NCBI RefSeq assembly: GCF_901827175.1
Contig: NZ_LR594662.1
Span: 2,046,001-2,110,000 of the forward strand
Source: Variovorax sp. RA8
GTDB lineage: Bacteria; Pseudomonadota; Gammaproteobacteria; Burkholderiales; Burkholderiaceae_C
Direction of reading: 5' to 3'
Length of the DNA: 64,000 nucleotides
Below the pieces are notes generated by a model that was given only the letters and a program-made list of their open reading frames with translations, was not told the DNA's origin and did not search any database. The position numbers and the translations under genes were made by a program. Shown one piece after another: positions 8,351-16,992 of this stretch; position 1 is the stretch's first letter, and every line of letters starts with the position of its first letter.

Positions 8351-9511
8351 ATGTCCATCGACACCGTCATGGAACAAGACGAAGTGCGCTGCGTGCTGAT
8401 GCGCGGCGGCACCAGCAAGGCGCTGTTCTTCCACGAGGCCGACCTGCCGCCGCCCGGCGCGGTGCGCGACCGCCTGCTCAAGCGCGCCATGGGCACGCCC
8501 GACGTGCTGCAGATCGACGGGCTGGGCGGCTCCCGCTTGGTGACTTCGAAGGTGGCGATCATCAAGCGCTCCGAGCGCGGCGATGCCGACGTCGACTACA
8601 CCTTCGCGCAGATCGACGTGGAGCGCGACACCGTGGGCTATGACGCCAACTGCGGGAACATCTCGTCGGCGGTGGCGCCCTTCGCGATCGACGAGGGCCT
8701 GGTCGAAGCGACCGAGCCGGTGACCACGGTGCGCATCCACAACACCAACACCGGCACGATGCTGGTGTCGAAGGTACCGGTGAAGAACGGCAGGGCGAGC
8801 GTGCTCGGCGACTGCGCCATCGCCGGCGTGCCGGGCACCGGCGCCGAGATCCTCATGGACTACAGCGGCACCATCGGTGCCAAGACCGGCAAGCTGCTGC
8901 CGACGGGCCAGGTCACCGACACCATCACGCTCGAGGACGGCCGGCGCATTGAGGTGTCGGTGGTCGATGCGGCGACGCCGTGCGTCTTCATCGCCGCCGG
9001 CTCGCTCGGCCTCACGGGCAGCGAGCTGCCGCCCGTGATCTCTGCCGATCGCGCGCTGATCGAGACCATCGGCGAGGTCCAGTGCAAGGCGGGCGAGCGC
9101 ATCGGCCTCTACGCGCACTGGAAGGATGTGCACCTCCCGGGCCTGCCGCTCGCCGTGATCGTCGCGCCGCCGGCCGGCTATGTCGACGTGAACAAGGCGA
9201 CCGTGAAGGCGGGCGACTGCGACTTGCGTGCGCGCCTCGTGTTCCTCGGCAAGTGCCACGACAGCATGGCCGGCACCGGCTCGATGTGCACCGCCGCGGC
9301 GTCGCGCGTGCCTGGCACGCTGGTGAACCGGGCCGTCGGAGCGCACACCACGACCGACACGCTGCGCATCGGCCATCCGCTCGGCGTGATGGCGGTGAAG
9401 GTGGCCGCGCAGCCCGATGCCCAACCGGCGCGGACCGGCTTCTCGGCCCTCGGGCTCATGCGCACGGCACGCCGGCTGATGGCCGGCACCGTGTACGTGC
9501 CGGTCGCCTGA
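8351..9511 (+). CDS. PrpF/Mii-family 2-alkylidene-dicarboxylate isomerase
   Basis: A 386-residue member of the PrpF family, which has the diaminopimelate-epimerase fold and moves a double bond in unsaturated dicarboxylates. Visible family features are VLMRGGTSKALFF (15-27), the lysine-containing SRLVTSKVAII (61-71), NCGNISSAVAPFA with Cys101, and a C-terminal IGHPLGVM. Known members include PrpF (methylaconitate isomerase), methylitaconate isomerase Mii and oxalomesaconate tautomerase GalD. Next to a LeuCD-like hydratase and an ICL-type lyase, the Mii role fits best, though the PrpF role in a methylcitrate variant cannot be excluded. Confidence 0.85.
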   Translation: MSIDTVMEQDEVRCVLMRGGTSKALFFHEADLPPPGAVRDRLLKRAMGTPDVLQIDGLGGSRLVTSKVAIIKRSERGDADVDYTFAQIDVERDTVGYDANCGNISSAVAPFAIDEGLVEATEPVTTVRIHNTNTGTMLVSKVPVKNGRASVLGDCAIAGVPGTGAEILMDYSGTIGAKTGKLLPTGQVTDTITLEDGRRIEVSVVDAATPCVFIAAGSLGLTGSELPPVISADRALIETIGEVQCKAGERIGLYAHWKDVHLPGLPLAVIVAPPAGYVDVNKATVKAGDCDLRARLVFLGKCHDSMAGTGSMCTAAASRVPGTLVNRAVGAHTTTDTLRIGHPLGVMAVKVAAQPDAQPARTGFSALGLMRTARRLMAGTVYVPVA

Positions 9512-9546
9512 CGCGCCTCGACAAATTACAAGCACGGAGACATTTC

Positions 9547-10518
9547 ATGAAACTAGCTTTCGCGGCCGCACTCGCGCTCGCCTGCATCTCGGCGCACGGG
9601 CAAGGGCAAGGGCAGGGCGCCCTCCCCAACAAGCCATTGCGCATCGTCGTCGGCTACCCGGCAGGACAGACGGTCGACATCGTGGCGCGCAACTTCGCCG
9701 CCGCGCTCGGCAAGGAGATCGGCCAGCCGGTCATCGTGGACAACCGCCCCGGCGCCAACGGCAGCCTGGGCGCGCAGGAGGTCAAGCGAAGCGCACCGGA
9801 CGGCAGCACGCTGCTGCTCGGCACGCTCGGGCAGATGGCCATCAACCCGACGCTGTACAAGAAGCTGCCCTACGACACGCTGAAGGATTTCGCGCCGGTC
9901 TCGCAGGTCAGCACGGGTGCGTTGCTGCTGGTCGCCACGCCCGCCTTCGCGCCGAACAACCTGCAGGAACTCATCGGGTATGCCAAGGCGCGCCCGGGCA
10001 AGGTCGACTTTGCCTCGGGGGGCAACGGCATCACGGCCCACCTGGCGATGGTGGTGCTGGAGAAGCAGGCCGGCCTGCAGCTCAACCACATCCCCTACAA
10101 GGGCTCGCCCGCTGCCGTCACCGATGTCATCGGCGGCCAGGTCCCCATCATGTTCGACGCCCTGGCGGCCACCTTGCCGCAGGTCAGGTCGGGCAAGCTG
10201 AAGCCGCTGGCGATCTCCGGTCTCAAGCGCAACGCCCAGTTGCCGAACGTGCCCACCGTCGACGAACAGGGGATGAAAGGCTTCGACATTACTGCGTGGG
10301 TCGGCTTTCTCGCGCCTGCCGGCACGCGTGCCGAAACGGTCGATGCACTCAACGCCGCGATTCGACGCGCTGCGGCCAGCCCCGAGATCCAGGAGTCCAT
10401 TCGCGCCACCGGCGGCGAGCTGGAGATCACGAGCCCAGCCGAGTTCGGGCGCTTCCTGCATGCCGAGGTGAAGAAGTGGGGCAAGGCAGTGGTCGACAGC
10501 GGCGTTCAGGTCGATTGA
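9547..10518 (+). CDS. Bug-family TTT solute-binding receptor
   Basis: A 323-residue periplasmic receptor of the Bug/TctC family. An N-terminal signal peptide (about residues 1-18, ending AHG) is followed by a short QGQGQG repeat. The mature part shows the family's LRIVVGYPAGQTVDIVAR strand-loop, VIVDNRPGANGSLGAQ, PDGSTLLLG and HIPYKGSPAAVTDVIGGQV. Bug receptors bind small carboxylates in the periplasm and usually work with a TctAB permease, but none is encoded nearby. Its place 35 bases after the isomerase gene suggests it captures the acid degraded by the operon. Confidence 0.9.
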   Translation: MKLAFAAALALACISAHGQGQGQGALPNKPLRIVVGYPAGQTVDIVARNFAAALGKEIGQPVIVDNRPGANGSLGAQEVKRSAPDGSTLLLGTLGQMAINPTLYKKLPYDTLKDFAPVSQVSTGALLLVATPAFAPNNLQELIGYAKARPGKVDFASGGNGITAHLAMVVLEKQAGLQLNHIPYKGSPAAVTDVIGGQVPIMFDALAATLPQVRSGKLKPLAISGLKRNAQLPNVPTVDEQGMKGFDITAWVGFLAPAGTRAETVDALNAAIRRAAASPEIQESIRATGGELEITSPAEFGRFLHAEVKKWGKAVVDSGVQVD

Positions 10519-10589
10519 GGCCTCTCGCGGCAAGGACGGTCGCGGCGCACAGGCTGCCGGCGCCTTGCCCATCACAAAACCAAGGAGAC

Positions 10590-11618
10590 ATGAAGATGAT
10601 GAAGTGCTTGTTTCAACCGGCGTGGAGCCTCGTCCGGCGGGCCGGCCGGCGGCTGCGCCCATGCATGGCCGCGCTGGCCGCAGTGGCAGCAGTGGCGGCG
10701 GGTCTTCCGCTCGGCGCCGCCGCGGCCGGCTGGAAGCCGGAGCACCCGGTGACGATGGTGGTGCCCTACGCCGCCGGCGGCGGCACCGATGCGCAAGCAC
10801 GGGTCGTGGCCAAGGAGCTGTCACAGCTCTGGGGCCAGCCCGTGGTGGTCGAGAACCTCGGCGGCGCCGACGGGCTGATCGGCACCCGGCGCGTGATCGA
10901 CGCCAAGCCCAACGGCCTCACGTTGCTGGTGCAACTGCCCTCGATCACGCTGATCCGGCACCTGCCGGCCTTCAAGGGCACCGATCCCGTGTCGCAACTG
11001 GTGCCGGTGTCGGCGTTCTCGACGCTGCCCGGCGTGGTGGCCGCCAATGCCGCGCTGCCGGTCGCAACCATGGCCGAGATGGTGCGGCACTGCAAGACGG
11101 CCGCGTCCCCTTGCTCGCTCGGCACCACCGAGAACATGGCGCGCCTGCAGGCGCGCATGCTGGGCGCCGAAAGCGCGCTGCCCAACCTCATCGTCGTCAA
11201 CTACAAGGGCGGCGGCCAGTTGATCACCGACCTGGTGGCCAACAACGTCTCGTTCGCCATCGCCGGCAGCACGGCGGTGCTGCCGCATGTGCGTTCTGGC
11301 GCGCTCAAGGTCGTCATGACGATGGGCGACAAGCGCTCGTCGGTCTTGCCGGACGCGCCGACGGCCATCGAACAGGGCTTTGCCAGCTTCGACGCCACCA
11401 CCTGGTACGGCATCTTCGTGCCGAAGGGAACACCCGCGGAGGTCCAGCAGGGCATCGCAGGCGCGTTGCGCGAGGTGGCGAAGAGCGAGGCGGTGCGCAA
11501 GGCCTTCGCGACCATCGGCGCCGAGCCGCTGGGCAACACGCCGGCAGAGTTCGCGGCGATGGTTCAGCGCGAGCGGGATCGCGCCGACGCCTTGGCCAAG
11601 CGCTTCCCGCTCGAATGA
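10590..11618 (+). CDS. Bug-family TTT solute-binding receptor with long signal sequence
   Basis: A 342-residue Bug receptor, second of three in this operon. The N-terminus is unusually long, about 45 residues with two basic patches before an Ala-rich core that ends GAAAAG. The mature part has VTMVVPYAAGGGTDAQAR, VVVENLGGADGLIG and VVNYKGGGQLITDLVANNV. AAGGAG stands only 2 bases before ATG 10590, so ATG 10596 (spacing 8) may be the true start; both give a plausible export signal. It differs enough from the first receptor to suggest another ligand. Confidence 0.88.
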   Translation: MKMMKCLFQPAWSLVRRAGRRLRPCMAALAAVAAVAAGLPLGAAAAGWKPEHPVTMVVPYAAGGGTDAQARVVAKELSQLWGQPVVVENLGGADGLIGTRRVIDAKPNGLTLLVQLPSITLIRHLPAFKGTDPVSQLVPVSAFSTLPGVVAANAALPVATMAEMVRHCKTAASPCSLGTTENMARLQARMLGAESALPNLIVVNYKGGGQLITDLVANNVSFAIAGSTAVLPHVRSGALKVVMTMGDKRSSVLPDAPTAIEQGFASFDATTWYGIFVPKGTPAEVQQGIAGALREVAKSEAVRKAFATIGAEPLGNTPAEFAAMVQRERDRADALAKRFPLE

Positions 11619-11683
11619 CCACCCCCGCCGCCGGCCGCGACGCCGCCGCCTGGCTGAATCACTGAACCCACCAAGGAGTAGAC

Positions 11684-12418
11684 ATGAGCAGACTCGACAT
11701 TGCCGGCGACGCGCGGCGCACCATCGACGTGATCAGGAACGGCGGCATCGCCATCGTGCCCAACGACACGGGCTACGCCTGTTGCGGCTCCTCCATGGAC
11801 CCGCTGAAGAAGATCTACGACACCAAACGCCGCGGCAGCCACAAGCGCAATGCGATGGCAGGCGACCTCGAGACGCAGCGCGAGCTGCAAACGCTCCCGC
11901 CTCCCGCGCAGCAGATGGTGGAGGCGCTCGTCGTCGACCACGACCTGCCCCTGGGCGTGGTCGGCAGCTTCCGGCCCGACCACCCGCTGATGCGCAAGCT
12001 GGACGACGACGCCGTCAGGGCGAGCACGGCCGCCGGCACGATCGGCATGCTGCTCAACGCCGGCGCCTTCCATGCCGAGCTGTGCCGCCTGAGCCGCGAG
12101 GAGGTGGTGCCGCTGTTCGGCTCATCGGCCAACCTCTCGGGGACCGGCACCCGGTTCAGCGTCGAGGACATACCCGATGAACTCAAGCAGATCGCCGACA
12201 TCACCATCGACTACGGACTGCGCCGCTATCACATCTATCGCCGCGCCGGCACGCTGATCAACTTCGAGACCATGGAGGTGATCCGCATCGGCGCCTGCTA
12301 CGAATTGATCTCCGGCGTTCTCAAGCGCTGGTTCGATGTCGAGCTGCCCGCGGATCCGGGCGTCGAGGCGCTGCCCTCCGGGCACCTCAACGAGTTCGCA
12401 TTGAAGAACGTCGCGTAG
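11684..12418 (+). CDS. Sua5/YciO/YrdC-domain protein, divergent paralogue
   Basis: A 244-residue protein with one Sua5/YrdC domain, a fold known from threonylcarbamoyl-AMP synthase (tRNA t6A modification) and HypF. The N-terminus GGIAIVPNDTGYACCG replaces the usual PTETVYGLG. A basic YDTKRRGSHKRNAM follows, and SSANLSG (147-153), the nucleotide/carboxylate signature, is intact. The altered N-terminal motif and the location inside a carboxylate-uptake operon argue against a housekeeping t6A role. It may activate or carbamoylate a metabolite instead; this is inference. RBS AAGGAG precedes ATG 11684. Confidence 0.8.
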   Translation: MSRLDIAGDARRTIDVIRNGGIAIVPNDTGYACCGSSMDPLKKIYDTKRRGSHKRNAMAGDLETQRELQTLPPPAQQMVEALVVDHDLPLGVVGSFRPDHPLMRKLDDDAVRASTAAGTIGMLLNAGAFHAELCRLSREEVVPLFGSSANLSGTGTRFSVEDIPDELKQIADITIDYGLRRYHIYRRAGTLINFETMEVIRIGACYELISGVLKRWFDVELPADPGVEALPSGHLNEFALKNVA

Positions 12419-12427
12419 GTGCCGGCC

Positions 12428-13423
12428 ATGCATGCAGCCCTTTTCGATCCGCGGCGCCGCTCGGCGCTCGCCGGCGGCGCAGCCGCCCTCGCGTTGGCGA
12501 TGCTGGGCGGGCGCGCGCAAGCGCAAGCCTGGCCGAGCAAGCCGGTGCGCCTGCTGCTCGGCTACACCCCGGGCGGCTCCGCCGACATCACGGCGCGCGA
12601 GCTCGCCGTGCCGCTGGGAAAGCTGCTGGGGCAGCCCCTGGTGGTCGACTACAAGCCCGGCGCGAGCGGCACCATCGCCGCAGCGGAGGTTGCCCGGTCT
12701 GCCCCCGACGGCTACACCCTCGGCCTGCTCGACAACGCGCCCCTGACCATCGTGCCGGCGCTGCGCAACCCCGGTTACGACCCGGTGTCCGCCTTCACGC
12801 CGATCGCGATGGCGACCCAGTTGCCGCAGGTGCTCGTCGTGCCGGCGGCCACCGGCATCCGCAGCACGCGCGAGTTGATCGAGGCGATGCGCAAGGAGCC
12901 CGGCAAGCTGAGCTATGCCTCGGGCGGCACCGGCAGCGTCGGCCACCTCGCCGGCGAGCTGCTCAAGCTGCGCACCGGGACCTTTGCCGTGCATGTGCCG
13001 TACCGCGGCGGCGCGCCCGCGATCACCGCGCTGGCCGCGGGCGACGTGCAGTTCGCCTTTTTGACCTACACGGCCACCTCGTCCTTCATTGCGAGCGGCA
13101 GGCTGCGGGCCATCGGTGTCAGCTCGCTGCAGCGGCTGCCCGCCATGCCGGATGTGCCGACCATTGTCGAGGGCGGCGTGCCGAACTTCGACGCGCCGGG
13201 CTGGTTCGCGCTCATGGGCCCCGCAGGCATGCCGCCGGAGGTCACCGCGACGCTCCGGAAGGCCGTGGCCGAGGTGCTGGCAACCCCGGCGGTGGTCACG
13301 CGGATGGAGGCGCTCGGGCAGAGCGTGGTCACCGGCAAGGCCGAGGCGGCCCGGACCATCGCCAACGAACTTGCGATGTGGAAGCAGCTCGTCGCCCAGA
13401 GAAAGATCGTCATCGACGGATGA
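12428..13423 (+). CDS. Bug-family TTT receptor with Tat-like signal
   Basis: A 331-residue Bug receptor, third in the operon. The N-terminus DPRRRSALAGGAAALALAML is a twin-arginine-like export signal ending near RAQAQA. The mature part has VRLLLGYTPGGSADITARE, VVDYKPGASGTIAAAE, PDGYTLGLLD and VPYRGGAPAITALAAGDV, as expected for the family. ATG 12428 is preferred over an in-frame GTG at 12419 that overlaps the previous stop region. Only 9 bases separate it from the Sua5-like gene, which suggests tight co-expression. No permease genes follow. Confidence 0.88.
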   Translation: MHAALFDPRRRSALAGGAAALALAMLGGRAQAQAWPSKPVRLLLGYTPGGSADITARELAVPLGKLLGQPLVVDYKPGASGTIAAAEVARSAPDGYTLGLLDNAPLTIVPALRNPGYDPVSAFTPIAMATQLPQVLVVPAATGIRSTRELIEAMRKEPGKLSYASGGTGSVGHLAGELLKLRTGTFAVHVPYRGGAPAITALAAGDVQFAFLTYTATSSFIASGRLRAIGVSSLQRLPAMPDVPTIVEGGVPNFDAPGWFALMGPAGMPPEVTATLRKAVAEVLATPAVVTRMEALGQSVVTGKAEAARTIANELAMWKQLVAQRKIVIDG

Positions 13424-13472
13424 CGGCCATCCTTCCTGCTCTCCGCTTTCAAACCTTCACGAACGGAAACCC

Positions 13473-15110
13473 ATGCTCCAAGGCCTGATGCAGGATCAGC
13501 CCCTGCTGATCTCCAACCTGATTGCCTTCGCCGAACTTCACCACGGCGACGCCGAGATCGTCTCGCGCCGTGTGGAGGGCGACATCCACCGCAGCACCTG
13601 GACCGAGGTCGCGCGGCGGGCTCGCCAGGTGGCCAATGCGCTGGACGCGCAGGGGTTGGCGGTGTCCGATCGCGTTGCGACCATTGCCTGGAATGGCTAT
13701 CGCCACCTGGAGCTGTACTACGGCGTCTCGGGCGCCGGCCGGGTGCTGCACACCATCAATCCGCGGCTGCATCCCGACCAGATCGCCTGGATCGTCAACC
13801 ACGCCGAAGACCAGGTCCTGGCCTTCGACATGAGCTTTCTCCCGCTGGTGCAGGCCGTGCATGCCCGCTGCCCCACGGTCAGGCAATGGATCGCGCTGTG
13901 CGATGCCGACAAGTTGCCCGCAGACAGCGGCATCCCCAACCTGGTGAGCTACGAGGCATGGATCGGCGGACAGCCGGATCGCTATGACTGGCCCAGCTTC
14001 GACGAGCACAGTGCGTCCAGCATGTGCTACACGAGCGGCACCACGGGCAACCCGAAAGCGGTGCTCTACACGCATCGCTCGACGCTGCTGCACGCGTACG
14101 CCTCGGCGCTGCCGGACGTGATGGGCCTTTCGGCGGGCGATGCCGTGCTGCCGGTCGTGCCGATGTTCCACGTCAACGCCTGGGGCATTCCGTATTCGGC
14201 GGCGCTGACGGGTTGCAAGCTGGTGTTCCCCGGCCCGGCACTGGACGGCAAGTCCATCTACGAGCTCATGGAAGGCGAGGGCGTGACCTTCGCGGCCGGC
14301 GTTCCCACCGTGTGGCAGATGCTGCTTGGCCACCTGCAGGCCAACGACCTGAAGTTCTCCATGCTCCAACGCACGGTGATCGGCGGCGCGGCCTGCCCGC
14401 CGGCCATGCTGCGCAGCTTCCAGGCCTACGGCGTCGACGTGCTGCACGGCTGGGGGATGACCGAGATGAGCCCGCTCGGCACGCTGTGCGCGCTCAAGAA
14501 GAAGCACCTGTCGATGGACGCCGAGGCGCAGCTGGCGGTGCTCGAGAAGCAGGGGCGGGCCGTGTTCGGTGTCGACATGAAGATCGTCGACGGCCAGGGC
14601 GTCGAACTGCCGTGGGACGGCAAGGCCACGGGGGATCTGCTGGTGAAGGGGCCGTGGATCGTCAAGAAGTACTTCAACAACGAGGACGGCGATCCGCTGG
14701 TCGATGGCTGGTTCCCCACGGGCGACGTGGCGACCATCGATGCCGATGGCTACCTGCAGATCACCGACCGCAGCAAGGACGTGATCAAGTCCGGCGGGGA
14801 GTGGATCAGCTCGATCGACATCGAGAACATCGCCGTCGCGCACCCGGCGGTGGCGATGGCGGCCTGCATCGGCGTTCGCCACCCGAAATGGGACGAGCGC
14901 CCGATCGTGGTGGTCGCCAGGAAGCCCGGTGCCGAGGTCACGCGCGAGGAACTGCTCGCGTTCTACGAAGGCAAGACCGCCAGGTGGCAGATCCCGGACG
15001 ATGTGGTGTTCGTCGAGTCGATCCCGCTGGGGGCGACCGGCAAGGTCCTCAAGACGCGCCTTCGGGAGCAGCTCAGGGACTACAAGCTGTCGACTGGCGC
15101 GGCGGCCTGA
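13473..15110 (+). CDS. AMP-forming acyl-CoA ligase (medium/long-chain type)
   Basis: A 545-residue ANL-superfamily ligase that activates a carboxylic acid with ATP and CoA. The P-loop YTSGTTGNPK is at residues 186-195. Further motifs are HGWGMTEMSP, the adenylate-binding GWFPTGDVATID and DRSKDVIKSGGEWISSIDIE, and the C-terminal catalytic lysine in GATGKVLK (about residue 524). It resembles AlkK-type fatty-acyl-CoA ligases. It is last in the operon, 49 bases after the third Bug receptor, so it may activate an acid imported or released by the preceding enzymes, such as propionate or an alkyl-substituted acid. The substrate is not readable. Confidence 0.88.
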   Translation: MLQGLMQDQPLLISNLIAFAELHHGDAEIVSRRVEGDIHRSTWTEVARRARQVANALDAQGLAVSDRVATIAWNGYRHLELYYGVSGAGRVLHTINPRLHPDQIAWIVNHAEDQVLAFDMSFLPLVQAVHARCPTVRQWIALCDADKLPADSGIPNLVSYEAWIGGQPDRYDWPSFDEHSASSMCYTSGTTGNPKAVLYTHRSTLLHAYASALPDVMGLSAGDAVLPVVPMFHVNAWGIPYSAALTGCKLVFPGPALDGKSIYELMEGEGVTFAAGVPTVWQMLLGHLQANDLKFSMLQRTVIGGAACPPAMLRSFQAYGVDVLHGWGMTEMSPLGTLCALKKKHLSMDAEAQLAVLEKQGRAVFGVDMKIVDGQGVELPWDGKATGDLLVKGPWIVKKYFNNEDGDPLVDGWFPTGDVATIDADGYLQITDRSKDVIKSGGEWISSIDIENIAVAHPAVAMAACIGVRHPKWDERPIVVVARKPGAEVTREELLAFYEGKTARWQIPDDVVFVESIPLGATGKVLKTRLREQLRDYKLSTGAAA

Positions 15111-15337
15111 GAACTGGACGGGTCTGCGGTCCGCCAGTAGTCGGGAATGAACATGGCCGTCGGCCGCACGTTCAGCGATGGCGCTTCGCTCCGGCAAAGG
15201 GATAACGGACCCTCATCGCAGAAGTTCGACCGGCAGGTTTGGGGGGCCCTAAGCAGACATTCCGCGAACCCCCGGGGCAGCCACAGACGCCAGGGTACGC
15301 CGTGGTCGGACAAAGCATCGCCGTGCGGCTCTTTTCT

Positions 15338-16984
15338 TTAGTCCGCGATAGCGCCAGACGATCCTGCCCTAGCGCGAAGCTCGAACTTCTGGATCTTCCC
15401 TGTTGAGGTTTTTGGCAACTCGCCAAACACTACATCGCGCGGCACTTTAAATCCGGCGAGATGCTCCTTGCAATGCGCGATGATGTCGGCCTTCGACACT
15501 TCAACGCCTGCTTTCAGTTCGACGAAAGCACAAGGCGTCTCACCCCACTTCTCGTCCGGCCTGGCAACAACAGCTGCGGCGAGTACCGCAGGATGCCGAT
15601 ACAACACATCTTCAACCTCTATCGAAGAAATGTTCTCGCCCCCCGAGATGATGATGTCCTTGCTGCGGTCCTTGATCTTGATGTAGCCGTCGGGGTATTG
15701 CACGGCCAGGTCGCCGGTGTGGAACCAGCCGCCTGCGAACGCATTCTCGGTCGCCGTCGGGTTCTTCAGGTATCCCTTCATCATGATGTTGCCGCGGAAC
15801 ATGATCTCGCCCATGGTTACGCCATCCCAGGGAACGGGCTTCATGGTTTCGCCATCCATCACCATCGCACCTTGTTGCAGGTGATAGCGCACGCCCTGCC
15901 GCGCATTCAGCCTGGCACGCTCGCCGATATCAAGTTCATTCCATTCGTCATGCTTCGGGCAGACCGTGGCCGGACCATACACCTCGGTGAGTCCATAGAC
16001 GTGCGTCAAGTCGAATCCCATTCGCTCCATGCCTTCGATCATCGATGCCGGCGGCGCGGCGCCCGCGACCATCGCCTTCACGCCGCGCGGCAGCTTCGCT
16101 TTCGTCGCGTCGTTCGCGTTGACCAGCAAGCTATGCACGATGGGCGCGCCACAAAAGTGCGTCACACTATGGTTCGTGATCGCATCGACAATCGCTTGCG
16201 CCTCGACTTTTCGAAGGCAGACGTTCACACCTGCGCGCGCCGCAATCGTCCAGGGGAAACACCAGCCGTTGCAATGGAACATCGGCAGAGTCCACAGGTA
16301 GACCGCGTGCTTGGGCAGATCCCATTCAAGGACGTTCGAGATGGCGTTCGTTGCAGCCCCCCGGTGGCTGTACACGACCCCTTTTGGGTCGCCGGTGGTG
16401 CCACTCGTATAGTTCAGAGAGATGGCATCCCATTCGTCCTGCGGGGCGGTCCAACCGAAGTTCGGATCACCCTCCGCAAGCAGGTTCTCATAAGTCAAAT
16501 CGCCCACACGCTCGGTTGATCCGGTGAACAACGGGTCTTCGGCATTGACGATGAGCAATGGTCCGCGACCTTTTCGCAGTGAGATAGCGCTCCTCATGAT
16601 TGCCGCGAACTCGGGGTCCACAATGACCGCTTTCGCTTCCCCGTGATCGAGCATGAAGGCGATGGCTGCAGCATCCAAGCGGGTGTTCAGGGTATTGAGC
16701 ACAGCCCCCGCCATGGGGACGAAAAAGTGCGCTTCTACCATCGCTGGCGTGTTCGGCAGCATGACCGCTACGGTGTCATTGCGCCCAACGCCTCTCAACT
16801 GCAGCGCACTGGCGAGGCACCGGCAACGCTCATACGTTTTTGCCCATGTGCGGCGGAGCGAACCGTGGACTATGGCAGGTTTCTGCGGGTACACCTCGGC
16901 AGCACGTTCAAGAAAGGAGATCGGCGACAAGGGCGTGTGGTTGGCTGCCGTCCGAGGCAGATCCCGGTCAAAGATTGAACTCAT
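15338..16984 (-). CDS. AMP-forming acyl-CoA ligase, lower-GC copy
   Basis: A 548-residue ANL-superfamily acyl-CoA ligase with P-loop YTSGTTGDPKG (192-202), HVYGLTEVYGP, GGWFHTGDLAV, DRSKDIIISGGENISSIEVE and the C-terminal lysine in KTSTGKIQK. It belongs to the same broad AlkK-like group as the ligase facing it from the left, but the two are not close duplicates. Base composition is visibly less GC-rich than in the flanking operons, which suggests separate ancestry. It starts 8 bases after the stop of a decayed fumarylacetoacetase, so it was probably once the second gene of that operon and may have lost its promoter. Confidence 0.88.
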   Translation of the reverse strand: MSSIFDRDLPRTAANHTPLSPISFLERAAEVYPQKPAIVHGSLRRTWAKTYERCRCLASALQLRGVGRNDTVAVMLPNTPAMVEAHFFVPMAGAVLNTLNTRLDAAAIAFMLDHGEAKAVIVDPEFAAIMRSAISLRKGRGPLLIVNAEDPLFTGSTERVGDLTYENLLAEGDPNFGWTAPQDEWDAISLNYTSGTTGDPKGVVYSHRGAATNAISNVLEWDLPKHAVYLWTLPMFHCNGWCFPWTIAARAGVNVCLRKVEAQAIVDAITNHSVTHFCGAPIVHSLLVNANDATKAKLPRGVKAMVAGAAPPASMIEGMERMGFDLTHVYGLTEVYGPATVCPKHDEWNELDIGERARLNARQGVRYHLQQGAMVMDGETMKPVPWDGVTMGEIMFRGNIMMKGYLKNPTATENAFAGGWFHTGDLAVQYPDGYIKIKDRSKDIIISGGENISSIEVEDVLYRHPAVLAAAVVARPDEKWGETPCAFVELKAGVEVSKADIIAHCKEHLAGFKVPRDVVFGELPKTSTGKIQKFELRARAGSSGAIAD

Positions 16985-16992
16985 GGTCTAGT

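Noticed and set aside
9597..9620. GGGCAA tandem triplet-like repeat at the start of the first Bug gene as a phase-variable tract
   Set aside because: The unit is 6 bases, so changes keep the frame; it merely encodes a short Gln-Gly linker after the signal peptide.
13473..16984. The two convergent acyl-CoA ligases as a recent duplication
   Set aside because: They share only general family motifs, and differ in base composition and in most residues, so separate origins are likelier.
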